A stretch of DNA of 64,000 nucleotides from Heterocephalus glaber. Lineage: Eukaryota > Chordata > Mammalia > Rodentia > Bathyergidae. A program made the position numbers and the translations under genes. The notes beneath the pieces are model-generated. The model did not search any database. It had not been told where the DNA came from and worked only from the letters and a program-made list of their open reading frames with translations. This document shows positions 10,476 through 22,994 of the stretch, in pieces. Positions within the stretch are counted from its first letter, which is position 1; each line of letters begins with the position of its first letter. The DNA is taken from positions 9,808,169 to 9,872,168 of the forward strand of contig NW_004624781.1 in assembly GCF_000247695.1 (NCBI RefSeq), in the 5' to 3' direction.

Positions 10476-11849
10476 TATTACATTTTCTAGTCACCAAAGG
10501 CCTAACCCTGATCAGTGAGCACAACCACTACTCTTACAGCAGGATGCTGCCACTCAAGCCAGGCAAAAGGCCAGAGCTCTCTCTTAGCTTGCTGTCTGCC
10601 GGGTTCTTACACAAAGAAAATGTGCTCAAGGTCTACCAATCGGGGAAGCACTGCTTTGCTTCTCTACTACAACCCTCCATCCTACCTTGCCTGAGAACCA
10701 TGACAGAACGAACCAGCTCTCAGGTTCCCTGCCCAGGCCTCTGCTGTCACTAGGAAAGGGAAGCAGCCCCTACTACAGTGGGTTCTGGGAGGTTCTCTGC
10801 ATCTCTACCACAGCTGGCTGGACAAGAGGTACCAATCTTGGCAGGCAAGGCTGAAGCCAGGATTGGGAGAGAGGAGGCAAAAAAGCAAAAGAGAGAGACT
10901 GGGAAGAGAGAGAAAAGGAAGCTGCAGTACTCATGGGAAAATACAGTGCGGCCAAGTCTATTTGGCTTGTGGGGACCATTCCGTTCCATATTCATATTTC
11001 CCAACTGTTAGCATCCTAGGCGAGAAAGGTAAGTATTACTATACCCCAGATAGGGGGACACTTAGCGGAATGGAAATTTCCTTTTTCTGTGTTTTCTTCT
11101 TTTTTGTTTATCTTCTGAAAGACATCTAGAAAATTTACTGGGGGAAAAAAAGTACTTTTTACCACAACCCTCAACAGACAGCACCACCACAGAGATGAAC
11201 CTCTCACTGAACCAGTCTGAACGTCACAAAGAAAAAGGCATCTCGGGGAAATATAAATATTTATAGACATCATTACTCCATCACCTCCAAAATGTTAAGC
11301 AGAGCCATTGTCCATTCTCTTCTTTATTGATTTAGTTACATGGTGCATCACAGTCAGAAAGCAGGAACGTAAGGGTAGCACTCAAGCCACCAGATCATGC
11401 ATCAAATAAATGCAGACCAAAAAAAATACTCATTAAATTTCTTTGTGATATATCCCCAGAGAGCAGTGAGAGAAACAAGAAATCAATGTCAATGCAAATC
11501 CAAGTCTCCACGCACAGGGAAGTACTGCTGCTGAAGGCCTCCCGGTATGAGGAAAGCCTCCTCCTGAAGGGCTTTCCCCCTCCATCATGAGGCTGCTCCC
11601 TCCCTGGGGGCTTCCCCTCCCCAGCCATGCATTCTTTGGGCAAAGTCCTACCAGCTATCTGGGGGGCTCATGGGAATAGGGGAAGCGCAGTAGGACAGAC
11701 TATGAAACAGAAGTCCCAAGGGGGTCCAGTCCTCACTCCTTTTTGGTTAGCCCCTCTCAATGTCCCTGTTTTAGATGGACAACTTCTGAGGTGGGTATAT
11801 GTCACACAGTCTAAAACCCAGGCCTGTTTTCTGCATTTTTCTTCTGGCA
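10476..11849. other. Unassigned sequence
   Basis: Contains a purine-rich stretch at about 10855-10925 (gggagagaggaggcaaaaaa-type) and otherwise mixed sequence. Open frames on both strands here overlap one another and carry no recognisable domain. Confidence 0.4.
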
Positions 11850-12170
11850 CCTAAAGTTTGGCCTTATTTTCATGGCCTGACCTCTTTCCAAGTATTTGGG
11901 CTCACAGTTTTAGAAGTTTCAGTACACAGTTGCTTGGCCATTGCTTTTCTCCTGTGGCAAAGTAGGACATCAAGGCAGCAGTTACGGCAGAGGCAGCTCA
12001 CCTCAAGTCAGCTGGGACAGGGAGGTCCCAATGTCCCCTTCAAGGCAAGGCCTCAATGACCTAACTACTAGGTTCCACCTCTTACAGGTTCTATCGCTTC
12101 CTGATAGTGCCACAGGCTGATGGCCAAGTCTTCAGCCCAGGAGTCTTTGAGGATACTTATCCACATCACA
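11850..12170 (-). mobile_element. MaLR-like LTR
   Basis: On the minus strand the order is: 'gggctgaagacttggccatc', 'agcctgtggcactatcagga', 'aagaggtggaacctagtagt', 'gaaggggacattgggacc', then 'aatggccaagcaactgtg' and 'ctaaaactgtgagcccaaat'. This is MaLR-type and resembles the nested LTR at 7424-7783. It directly abuts the ERV LTR on its right, and the left limit is approximate. Confidence 0.65.
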
Positions 12171-12171
12171 G

Positions 12172-12690
12172 TGATACAGGAGAAATATAACTCCAAACCT
12201 GCTAGATGTCAGATACGTGAATTTGTGTCCCCTAAAATCGAAGAAAGTATTCCAAGAAACAACAGAGATTAAGAATAGGAAAGATTTATTGAGAGAGCTC
12301 CTGGGAGACAGAAGGGGTCCCAAAAGTGGGTTGCTACCAAGGTCATTTCTCTAAGAGTACTTTATAGAGCAAAATTATGAGGTGGGTACAAAATCATGAG
12401 TTGAGTACAGGGTGGGTCAAACTATAATCAACCAATAAGATTACAAGTATAGCTGCTTAGCTAGTCCTGATTCAATAGGGAAGTGGGTCATGCAGCAAGT
12501 GTACAGGGTAAAAACAAAGGCATTTTGGGGAAGGGATAGACCTGGATGGTCTGGTCACCCACCTGGGTCACTGATGCCCATCTGGACTTTACTGGACCAG
12601 GGGATACCAATTATACTACAATCTCAAGTGACTGTTTATCCCTTAGGGAGGCTTGAGGCTTAGTCTCCTTTAGTTGCACCTTCAGCCACA
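12172..12690 (-). mobile_element. ERV solo LTR (family shared with 45.9 kb)
   Basis: On the minus strand the element runs from a TGTGGCTGAAGG start, through a TATA-like TATAAAG (plus 12358-12371), to AATAAA (plus about 12282-12287), and then a U5-like part ending near GTTATATTTCTCCTGTATCA. The AATAAA-downstream region and the U3 part at plus 12413-12468 clearly match the plus-strand LTR at 45891-46562 (for example both have 'tctagcaggtttgg' after the poly(A) signal). No viral gene sequence is present beside it. Confidence 0.75.
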
Positions 12691-12894
12691 ATTCTGATGT
12701 CTTTATTTTTTCTGCTGACTTCCTTGAGAGCCCAGTACCTCTCTGATTGCATATTAATTTCTATCTAACTTAGCTGCCTATAATAATAATACCAAATGAT
12801 AGTCGACCTGGGAGTAAGCAAAAGTGATATTGCCACACGTTTCTCAAGATGTCCTATTATATTAATTAGGTCTTTTTGTTCTTTCCTTGAGGTG

Positions 12895-13605
12895 AAATTC
12901 TCAAAATTCTCTTCTCTTGGGAATATATGCAGGATGGACTCACTGGCTCATACAATGATCTTATTAATCTTCTGAGGAACTGTCAAACCAGTTTTCCAAA
13001 GCAGGTCTCAGTTACTTTCCTAGCAGGTGCATATGTGGGTTCCATTTTCTGCACCTTCTCCCAACACTTCTTATTATGTCTTTTATTTAGCTATTCTAGT
13101 AGGTGAAAAGAAATCTCACTGTGGCTTTCACTTGCAAGTCCCTAATGATTGGCACTGTTGAGCATCTTTTCATGTGCTTATCATCCATTTGCATACTTTC
13201 TTTAGAAAAATATTGACTCTAATCCTTGAACCATTTTCTTGAAATAGAATGGATTGCTGTGTCTTTTTCTCAGTGGAGTTCTTTACATACTCTGGATACT
13301 AGACCCTTGTCAGAGAAAGGATTTTTATTGTTTTCTCTAATTCTGTAAATTGTTCTTCACTTTCTTGATTTTAATGTCCAAAAATGTTTTAGTTTTGATG
13401 AAGTTCAACTTACCTACTTATTTCTTTCATGATTTCTGCCTCTGACCATTGCCTAATCCAAGGTTAAGATTTATACCTGTTTTTGTCTCAGAGTTTTATA
13501 GCTTTAGTTCTTAGAACATTTAAGTCTTTGATTAATTTTGAGTTCATTGTCATATATGGCATGAAGCAGGGGTCCAAATTTATTTTTCTCTATCAGCTTT
13601 TAAAA
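12895..13605 (-). mobile_element. L1 3' portion (old, L1M-like)
   Basis: The plus strand shows the antisense of the ORF2 end of an old L1: 'gggaatatatgcaggatgg', 'ctggctcatacaatga', 'ctgaggaactgtcaaacc', 'ccaacacttcttattatgtc', 'tcatgtgcttatcatccat', 'ctggatactagacccttgtc' and 'atatggcatgaagcagggg'. The order is collinear with L1 over about 700 bp. It is broken by indels and not coding. Sequence at 12691-12894 is unassigned. Confidence 0.9.
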
Positions 13606-14924
13606 CTAAGAAATAACTTTCTCCTACTACTCACCTAATGGTGGAGGTGGGGGAGAAAGACTAGGGAATGTCAAGCCAAACATTAACTTAGGAGTGAGGA
13701 GAGAAGAATGCAAATGAATTTTCCTGGTGGGTCTAAAATTATTGTCAATGAGGGTCTAAATGCACTGTTTTGAGATCAATTGGGGATCAGTGACTGACTA
13801 GCCAAGTAAAAGGAAGATTTCACAGATTAAGGGTAACATCTTTAAACCAACTAGATCAATTAAAAAATTACTGAATACCAGCAACATGGCTTGCATTCCA
13901 CTATAACCCACAGTATAGTCTAAAGATAGTGAGACATGGTCCCTCAACCCTAAAGAGCTCATCAGCTGGTTTGGGAAATAAAGCTGGTTTCCCAGGAAAC
14001 AGTTCTAACTCAAAGAATAAACAGCTAAACTATAGGTCTTTTAAAAAGCCACACCTTTCAAGCTACATAGTTCACCAGCCAATAGGACTAATGAAATATC
14101 TGAATACTGTAAGAGCATGAACTAATTTTAGTAGTAGGTGTGACTTTACAGTGGGTTAATGATCATTCTGGAAACTTTTAATGTACGCTATACAGTTGAC
14201 AATCACTTCCCCAAAGAAACAACAACAACAACAGAAAAGAATGCTTCCTGACTTTAAAGACAATGAAAGACTGTCTAAATGAAGAATGATGGAAAGAGGT
14301 TGCTTAAATAGTCTATGAAATTTCAATCCCCTTTAGAATGTTCGCATAATTTCTAAGGGATTTTTCTAAGGTTTACACAGATTAGAACTCTGTTTTAATT
14401 CCTGCCTGGGGCTTTATCCTATTTTTAAATAGCTTAAAATTTGGATTTTATTAGGTTTTCAAAACAGAGCAAAGATGGAGAAAGGCAAGCAATATTAAAA
14501 AGCATACATTTAGGAAGATGAGTAGAAAATATGCCGAATGAGTATATCTCAAGGGAACAAATAATTTACTAGTACCTGCTCTAAGCCAAGCTCTTGCAAA
14601 CAAAATAAAATTTCTGCCCCTATACAGTCTATGGATTAGCTTCACATGGAGTGCTTCAAAATGTGAGGACAAGTTTAGAAAATGCCTCATTTAGGGAAAA
14701 AAGACACAAACTAATAGATGCCAACACAGAGGGTAGGTAAAAAATATGAAGAAATATCACAATATGAAGAAAAATCAAAGTTTATGACACCAAGATACTT
14801 TGGGAAGCTAGATTCAGGCTCTTCTCTTAGGAGAACAATCAGCTGGGAATCAGTACAACTAGAGAAACTGTGACAGGTACTTGACATGGAGGCACAATGT
14901 TATAAAGAGATGGAAACACATTCA
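13606..14924. other. AT-rich unassigned sequence
   Basis: No repeat family recognised. It holds a short (CAA)n run at about 14218-14235 and several A-rich stretches. Confidence 0.4.
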
Positions 14925-15070
14925 TGGGTCATCATGTGCCAGGTATGTAACGTTTATCCCACTTTTTTTGGCCATCCAAAATCACACAAATTAAGTGACA
15001 CCAGAAAGTGACAGAGCTTAGGTGAGACCTTCCACCAAAATTTCTGATGTGAAAATAGAAAACTGAGAGG
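14925..15070 (-). repeat. MIR SINE fragment
   Basis: 'tcatgtgccaggtatgtaac', a gap, then 'aaaatcacacaaattaagtg' and 'gtgacagagcttaggtgaga' follow the antisense MIR order. Diverged. Confidence 0.65.
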
Positions 15071-17923
15071 TCCACCACTGAATTTGTCCATCTCCAGGAC
15101 TGTCCAGGAAAACTCTGCAGGTGGTCAGGGCAGGACGGTCCTGGAGGGGAAGCTGGTACAGTGGAAGACATCATTTTCTCATGGAATCCTGTAAGATCAC
15201 CCAGGACTCTGTTGTGATTCTACCAGGAATAAGCAAGCTTCAGCTGAGGGGTTTGGTATGGTAAACAGACTGCTTTCTCCAAACTGTGCTCCAAATCTCT
15301 CCCTGAAACAGCAGGTCCCTCTTTTACTTAACCACAACAAACAAACGCTGATTAAAAAGGGTCTTGCAATGTCCCATTAACCTTGCCTTTTGGACTTTTC
15401 TTTCCCCATGCTTAGTACACGGGAACATCCAACCCTTCTTCAAACCTAGATCAAAGATTTTACTTAATATCCCAATTTTCCTTTTAAAAATGCCTCTACA
15501 TCACCACAGACTTCGAGAGAGCACATGATCTTTAACTGCAATTTATACATGCTTACAATAATGCCACTTAATTCCACAAAACACTTACTGAAGTTCTACC
15601 ATATACAATGTTCTAGTATAAAGACTGTTTCAATAGACTTGTCTAACTGAAACTTTGCCTATACAAGCCACCCTACGATGACTACACAGAGAAACCAGAG
15701 TCTGCTGCTTTGAAAGCCCAGAAAAGCCCCAGGGGTAAGAGAATGGCTTCAAAACTTACAGTCACTTTATGCTCACCCCAGGATTATAGAACGAGTTATT
15801 AGTAATGGAGAAAGAAAATTATAGTCCTCACCTCAGCAACAAGTTATTTAGTCTTGCAACATGAAATTTAAATAAAGCAATAACTACCAATTAACATCAG
15901 TCTTAATCAGATTTCTCAGTGTAAAGAACCTAAGTGTGCTAATATAATTTTGGAATTCTGAATTCAGAATCAGGGGTATAGTAAAAGAGAATGTTTGCTT
16001 TCTGTGCTGGCAGTTTACATGTAATTTCTGGCCTTTTTGTAATTTTCTCTATTGAAAACTTAAGTCATAACATGATGTGAATCCTAATGGAATAAATTCC
16101 ATTGCTAAACACTTCAAAACTCTACATGACACCAGGTACAGGAAACATACTGCAAACCCTACCTGGAAGGAATTACCAGAGGGGAAAACAAGCAAACTGA
16201 AAATTACCTAATAAAAACTTCCCATTCTGGAGGTCTTAACAAGATGTTTTCTAAAGAAAAAAACTTGGGGAAATTAGAAAAGGCAAAGGAAATTAATATA
16301 CTTGACACTAATAATGTAACTACATTATGACCAATTTTTAAAACTGAAATAAACAGAGGTAATTCTGCTATGGCTAAGAGACAAAACCTCTAGCACACAA
16401 GTGGTGTGGGTCTTTCTATTTTTAAAACAATGTATCTCACACACAGCAGTTCAATTTCCACACTGCCCCTAAGAAGCACACATCAACCTTTTGCAATACG
16501 ACTCTGAATCCTTGCTTATCTCAAAGAGAATTGCAGCTATTAAATATAACTACTCTATGAATACAAGGTAAAAGCAAAAATACAGGCTTTGCTTACCTAA
16601 TTCCCTCCTTGGCTGGCTCCCCAAAATCACAGACTTCCTCTATCAGGAGGGACAAAGAGATAGCAAGGGAGAAGTGGAATACCTATAAATTCTCCTCATG
16701 ATGAAACCAAAGTATTTGGGCATGGCTCCTCCCTATCCAAAGGCAGAACAATATAGAGAATTTAGTATCTAACTTTCCTTCCTGCACTTACAAGCGGATG
16801 GATCATCCCCTTAAGAATTCTCTTTTGCCAAGAAACAAAATGGTCTAACTACTACAACTGCATTAGTCTTCAGTGATAATGAAATTTTAAAAGGCATGTG
16901 CAGTAAAGGCGTGGCTAGCACTAGCGAGCAAAAAGCAAGATGTTCCTCCATTCTCTTACTGCCAGCGTTTTACTTGAGTCCTTCCAACCCCCGAAACATG
17001 TCCATAATCCTATTTTAACAGAGCAGAGTATAAAATACCTATGTTAATGTAACTGAACACCTGCCAAGAGGAAATACATTGGTCTTTGTCTTCATGTTCA
17101 AACTAACCCTACCCTCTTCAAGTTCCCCTCTTTGTGTTCACTGCCCAGCATCAAACGCGATTCACATCATCTTCGGTTTCATCTGTAAACCAGCCTCACA
17201 GACAGCTGATCTCGCTAAAAGATCACCTTTGTAACCTCTCCCATAGCAGTGTATGGTTCTCTCGAAGCAGTGTGTCCTTGGATGAGTCCTCCTCTGGAAA
17301 GTAAGTGGTGAGGACCAGGTGACCTTAGAGTGGCCTTTCAGCACCCAGTGTCATGATAGCTGGGTGAACGTTCTTGCTGGCAGTTGGCCACAGCAGGGAC
17401 AAAGCTAACTATGGTCCAGGTTCTTGGGCTCAGTGGTCTCATGGTGTGCAGGACTTCATAATTTGGGAAGAAAATAATGCAAGGCAGTACTGAGCATTTT
17501 TTATTTACCAAATGAAAGTCACAATGCTCTGGCCTGCCCGAGTCTTTGGAATCTTCCAGGTACAAGAGGCTACATCTCAGCAGATATTAGTAAACTATTT
17601 GTTATTATTCCAGACAAAGTGTACCTTAACTAACAACTTTTTAAATTTGGATTTTGTTCAGCTGGAAGAAGAGTAACAAAAATAATCACTTATATTTTCC
17701 TAAGCCACAGACAAGACAGTTCGGGCAAATGCAAGATAGAATTGTTGAACTATAAAATTATTTGAGTCCGTAATTTAAAAAACCTCAAATGCATGACCAG
17801 CTCTTGTTTTATCTTCCATATGCTAATGTCTTGTGTATTCTTACATGTGCTAACATCCCAAACGCTTCAAAGTCATTATGATGGGAAGTTTGAAGTCAAG
17901 GGTGTAAGAGGACATACACTCTT
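15071..17923. other. Repeat-poor sequence
   Basis: Nearly 2.9 kb in which I recognise no transposable element. Mixed AT-rich composition with short mononucleotide runs, no ORF of note, and a few isolated CpGs near 16900-17250. It is the first part of an unusually repeat-poor block that extends to 22994. Confidence 0.5.
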
Positions 17924-18040
17924 TTTTTATTATTTGTTTTTTTAATAGACAGGATCTCACTATGTTGCCTAGGCTCGTCCCAAACTCCTGGGCTCAAGTG
18001 ATCCTCCTGCCTCAGCCTCCCAAGTAGCTGAACTTACTTG
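17924..18040 (-). mobile_element. B1-like (7SL-derived) SINE
   Basis: Antisense 7SL unit: a T-rich start, 'gacaggatctcactatgttg', 'ctcctgggctcaagtgatcc', 'tcctgcctcagcctcccaag', 'tagctg'. It is the only recognisable transposable element in about 7.9 kb. Confidence 0.9.
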
Positions 18041-18329
18041 TGGCTTAACACATACTCTTGCACTTGCCCTCTGGTCTATGGGAGAATGTTCTGTTCAGCG
18101 CGGAATGCAAGCAGATTTTGTAGGGAACTTAGGCCTTACCCACCTGTAGCCCCACTGTCTGCTGCCTCCCTCTCCTGCCATACACCCATGAGCAGGCCTG
18201 CAGTCCTTCCTCAGCATTGCGTCCCATCTGTCCACTCACATCTTGCAGGCTACAGCAAAATGACATCACCACAGCATGTCTGAAAGCCAGGCTGGTGACA
18301 AGGAAGCACAGAACAGGCTGGGTTTTAAA
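18041..18329. other. Unassigned sequence
   Basis: GC-richer than its surroundings. A short plus-strand open frame (18038-18283) overlaps the end of the SINE and is not credible as a gene. Confidence 0.4.
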
Positions 18330-18830
18330 GTATCTTATTCTCTAAAGATAGGTGGCTCCGTTTAAAATTCCTCCCTGCCCACTGGGCCCAAAACACATGC
18401 AGTGGGAGTTCCTGTCCTCGCCTTGCCCTTCCCAGGGCATGGGGCCAGTGATGCCCAGCAGCTGCGGGGCTTCCTCTGGGCTCACCAGCAACCCCGAGCT
18501 CTAACAGAGGGAGGCTGTGACTGCGGAGTCCATGTCACGGCACAGGGCATCTCCTCAGATTTCCTGCTCTAACCACGGCCTCTGCCTCTTATCTTTAATT
18601 CAATTATAAAAATGACTTAATTAGATCCCTGATACGGACAAATCCGCAGCTCACACTGCAGTCACCAAAGCTGGGCGGAAACCCAGTGGAGTGGGCGGGG
18701 CCACAGGCCAGGGCTTGGAAGGTTCCAGTTGTGATCCGGATGACTCGGAGGGAAAGCGTTCTCCTAACAGCTTCACTTAAGCTTCAGTAACCAGAAAAGT
18801 AGGTCGGGGGCCTGAGTCACAGTTTGAAAC
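18330..18830. promoter_or_regulatory. Candidate cis-regulatory cluster
   Basis: A locally GC- and CpG-richer segment inside the repeat-poor block. It contains an Sp1/KLF-type GC box GGGCGGGGCC at 18693-18702, a consensus AP-1 site TGAGTCA at 18813-18819, a related ATGACTCGG near 18742, and an AT-rich homeodomain-like stretch at about 18590-18625 ('tttaattcaattataaaaatg', 'cttaattagatcc'). There is no TATA box in a clear position and no first exon. Function is inferred from motif clustering only. Confidence 0.3.
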
Positions 18831-20731
18831 CTGATGTGCACACTGGGCAGCAGAAAGCTGAGTCCCACAGCTCTACGGCAGCTCCACGAGGCAGCAGTGG
18901 TACTGCAGACGGGTCCCTGACAAGAGCCTTCACGGCAGCACAGTGACAACACACAGCCCTGTTTCTTCCAGTCATCCTGAAGGCTCCACAATACTTCCCT
19001 CAGGGAGAAAAAAAATAGGCAATCTGAGATGCTACCAGTACAAGTAGCTTCCAGGTCATCATTACCTCTCTTAGATGCATTGTTTTTCTCTTATTTGGTC
19101 AGTAGATGTCACATGAATGTGGACGTTTTAGTCATTAAACCTCCTTTTAAAAAAAAAGTCCCCTCTGCCTTTCCCCATCACGAGCTTATGCACATCATCC
19201 TACACACAGGCCCAGACACCTTCCTACATCACGCTCGGGACTGCTGAGGAATTAAGTCAGGGCTCCAGCACTGTGAAAAGAGCATGTTAAGACAACTTGA
19301 CAAAGAACCACAGGAAAACTGTTAAAGCTTAGTCCCCTGCTGTTCTTCCCTCTTTACTGTGACCTTTCCCCCTCCTTACCACCAAAAGAGACAATCTTAA
19401 TTAAGGCTATCAATATCAGTGATGAACAACGGAGCTTCTGAGACAAAGCTACCAAACTGCATGCTCACGTATCCCATCCTGGTTGAGACTTCAAGGCCGC
19501 GACAAACCCTAACAGGGCCAGAACTGTCCAGCCTTCTGTGGGATCCCAGGACGATTTCCTCTGAAAGGCACGGGTGGCTTGTTCAGTCAGGTAAGAAGCA
19601 AGGAATTTCTGCGTGCTACAGTAACTTTTAAACTCATCAGAAAAGTATATTCCAAGGCTGCTAAGTTGGATTTTCTTAAACTTAGAGCAAATGTGGAAAG
19701 GAACCATGACCATGTGCGAAGAATGAGAAAAGATGTAAGTCAAAAAGCATGGATCTTTCTGGATCTCAGGAGTTAGACTTAAACTGGCTATTTGAAACTG
19801 ACAGTAATATATTTTTCAGAGTGAAAAACAAGATTCAAAAATATCTCTATTAGAAAACCAGTTGGAATAGGGTCCTTCAATACAATCCCCAGGCTCCTAT
19901 GAGGTATCAGATCTGCCACGCTCCTTCATTGATTAGTAAATCAGTTAAATATCCTGGATCTTAGGCATCATACTGTTGGCAGCCAAGGAAAAATTACAAT
20001 AATATTCCAGAGCTAAGAAACAAAGGACTAGAAGAAAATACATACTTTTAAATTTTTGGCCAAATAAACATTAGCAGGTCTCTACATCAAATGGTGATCT
20101 CAGTTTGTGCTGAGATAGATTAAACATGGGTTAAACTTTAGTTTATCTACATACATGCATTAACATTCTACAAGGGTCTATTATTTCATATAAGAACCAA
20201 TGGTGGGTAAACTAAATATCATTACACATGGCATAAATGTACCTCATAAAAGTTTACACTTGTTATCTGTTAATTTATAAAACAATCATGGGGGAAAAAA
20301 GAATCACAGAGTGAACTTGCAATCATTATTGAAGCAACACAGCAAAAGTGTGTTCATAACTTGGTTTCAAGTAAATGTAACTACCACTAGATCGCCAGGT
20401 GAGCTGTATAAGAGAAGTTCCCTTTCTCTTTCACTTCAGAGCTTTGAGATTTTCAATGAAAAGAGCAAATGACTTTCCATGTGTGTACAAGCCAACAGCT
20501 TCCCTCCAGCTTGACCATGGAAAATCAAACGTAGGTCAGTTCTACAGGCTATCATGCCTACATACACTAATGTGGTGTGGGACACCCCATCCCCAAGAGC
20601 ATCTGTTTTTATGTGAATGATAACATTTCATTCTTTTCCACTACACCACAGTTTAAGGAGCAAAGGGTTTAGTTACAATCTCTACTGTCTAAACAGTTAT
20701 TTCATATGGATATTAAGTAAAGTAAATCCAT
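18831..20731. other. Repeat-poor sequence
   Basis: No transposable element or coding frame recognised. The part from 19780 to 20700 is AT-rich, and 18831-19560 is of balanced composition with scattered CpGs. Confidence 0.45.
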
Positions 20732-20990
20732 TTAGCAAGTGTGCCATGAGGAGTGGAGGCCATATTGATCATCCTGATTAGCCCTGTCAGCCAGAGTAGG
20801 AAAGACTGGCCGGCGCTCAGGGCCAGCTGTGCAGGGTCTGCAGACAGCACAATGGGCAACGTCGATGGTCTCCGAGCAATTGGTCTGGGCAGTGACGGAT
20901 GCTCCGTGGGCAGCTGACAGCTTTATTAAGAATACACAACTGCCCAAGAGAAACCCAAACTCCATCTTCTTTTATTAAGATAAAGCTGGA
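20732..20990 (-). other. CpG-retaining ORF with upstream AATAAA, unidentified
   Basis: On the minus strand an ATG-started 77-codon frame (20965 to the stop at 20732) begins with a hydrophobic MEFGFLLGSCVFLIKLSAAHG segment that looks like a signal peptide, followed by a cysteine-containing tail. CpGs are unusually frequent at 20800-20910 for this window. However, two AATAAA sequences on the same strand (plus 20971-20976 and 20922-20927) precede or lie in the frame, which fits the R/U5 part of an LTR or another retroelement end better than a gene. I cannot assign it to a family. Confidence 0.25.
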
Positions 20991-22994
20991 TTATCCATGA
21001 TACAGTGCAGGACTAAGGAAGCTCTTCTCTCTCTAAGTTTATCACCAACATAGGAAAAAACGGCAAGCAAAAATTCAATTTATATATTAAGAAAAAGGCA
21101 ACTTAAGTAAGTAAATATATACCCGAAGGAGATTATTATGAAAATTAAGAACAGGACATATAAAATCCTTCAGGAAGTACAAGCAAAAATGATTTCATTC
21201 TACGTTAATCTATTTATTACTAATTACATTGTTTAAAGGCATAAAGGGAAGAAAGGAGAACCGTGGCTGTCTCTGTATCTCCTTTGTGCAAATCAAGAAG
21301 CACCTGTTTAACACGTAATTGAAGTACAGATCACACGTCAGCCCTTGCCTTCACAGACTAGGCTGTGTAGAGAGTGGATACTGGCCCACAAGGCATCCCT
21401 CTGAATTTATAATTAAATGAATTAGAAATCATTGGGAAAACAATTCTTCAACATGTACAGACACATCCACACACTCACTTACTCATATCATTCTCCACTG
21501 CTTTTCTGTACCCCTCCACAAAGTCTCTAATAATTACTTCCTTGTAGGACCAGGAATGAATCATTTTAACTTATCGACCCTCAGTTTCCAAGTTGAGACT
21601 AATAATAATCACCACATTAATAATCTCAATGCTGACAAAGCAAAAGATGACCCTGAAGGGTCAATCAAATTGAGTATGTAATAGCTGGTAGCGTTCATGT
21701 TCAAAAAATCTTGTTGCTCCCCACACTCCAGTGATTAGTCCCTCAGACCAAGAAAAGCCTTGGTTTATGCCGGGAACCTCCTGGGAAGAAGGGTAGAGCG
21801 TGGATTTTTCAACTGGATACCAGCAAGGTCTTCCTAATTGTGTGGAAAAACCACCTGAAATTAGTCAAGTGATTCTCCTTTCCAAATTGGTTTTATGTCC
21901 TGAGCCCATCTGTGTTGGGAAGTCTCATTGGTAGAATTAGCTTAGAAATTCTGTGTGGAAAAACTGCCTGGATTTGCCAATGCCAGAGCTACCAGTAGCT
22001 GCTTTGCAGACGGGAGGTTCCATTTACACTGGGCCGATTTCTCCATGATCAAGGAGTTCTTTACAGCAAATGGGGGGTGGGGGTGGGGGGCTGTTCCAAG
22101 AAATCTAGCTAAACAACACATTAGAGAAGTATCGAGACTGAAGGAGCTCAGCAGCCCTTCTCGGCTATGTAAGAGCCTCCTCCACCACTTCACAGGACCA
22201 TATCAACACTGCATAATTGAGTTTCACAGCATGACGACCCAAGCTATCTGGATTTACACTTCCAAAGAACATGGGGTTGGAGCCCACAAAGGGGCTGAAT
22301 CAATGCCACCGAGATTCTGTGTATTTACCTCTATTGACCAAGAAAGCCATTTCCCCTTTGAAAGACAATGGTTTTCTTGTTCTCAGTAACTGTATATCAA
22401 CTTTACTTCCCCATCCTAATAGCATGGGCCCCCATACTGTGCCCCAAACGCTGCACATCCACTGAACTGAAAAGACACAGCTGTACCCAGCATCACCCTC
22501 CATCTTTCACAGGGCTTTCAACTTTCCTGATGCTCTGACCTATATCCTTCAGAGCGATAACAGTGAACAAGCAAACACTTCAGAGACAACACTGATTCCT
22601 TAAGTCTCAAGGTGCTACCAGAAACAGGTTTAAGGAATTCGAAAATTCACTTAGAACAACAAAGGCAACAGGTCTCTATCCTTGTACACCACTTCCAAAG
22701 GATGAGATTAAAAAGACCAGGGAAACTTCTCCCAGTGGTACAAGTTTCTGGCAAATCTCCCTTGACAATCAATACACTGACCCAAATAATAACGGAAGGT
22801 ATACCAGAAACAGAAACATTCTTGCATATGGAACAGTTTATGGCCCTGACTGTAAACAGTGTGGTTTAAAAAAACAAAACAAAACCAAAAAAAACAGTGT
22901 AGTTTAAGACCTAGATAAACCTGGAGTGCCTAAAGCTTGAAGTCAATAGAGATTGACTTTCAATCTCTGCCATCTGCCATCTGGGGATGGTTGT
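20991..22994. other. Repeat-poor sequence
   Basis: No recognisable repeat. AT-rich at 21050-21450, including 'gaatttataattaaatgaat' near 21404. A G-run (about 22072-22090) interrupts the middle. The long plus frame at 21955-22389 overlaps a minus frame and has no recognisable domain. Confidence 0.45.

Noticed and set aside
12172..12690. Full ERV provirus
   Set aside because: No gag, pol or env-like frame beside the LTR on either side; the neighbouring sequence is another LTR and an L1 fragment. Treated as solo LTR.
21955..22389. 144-codon plus-strand ORF
   Set aside because: Crossed by an opposite frame, contains a G-run region, no domain or splice signals. Most likely chance.
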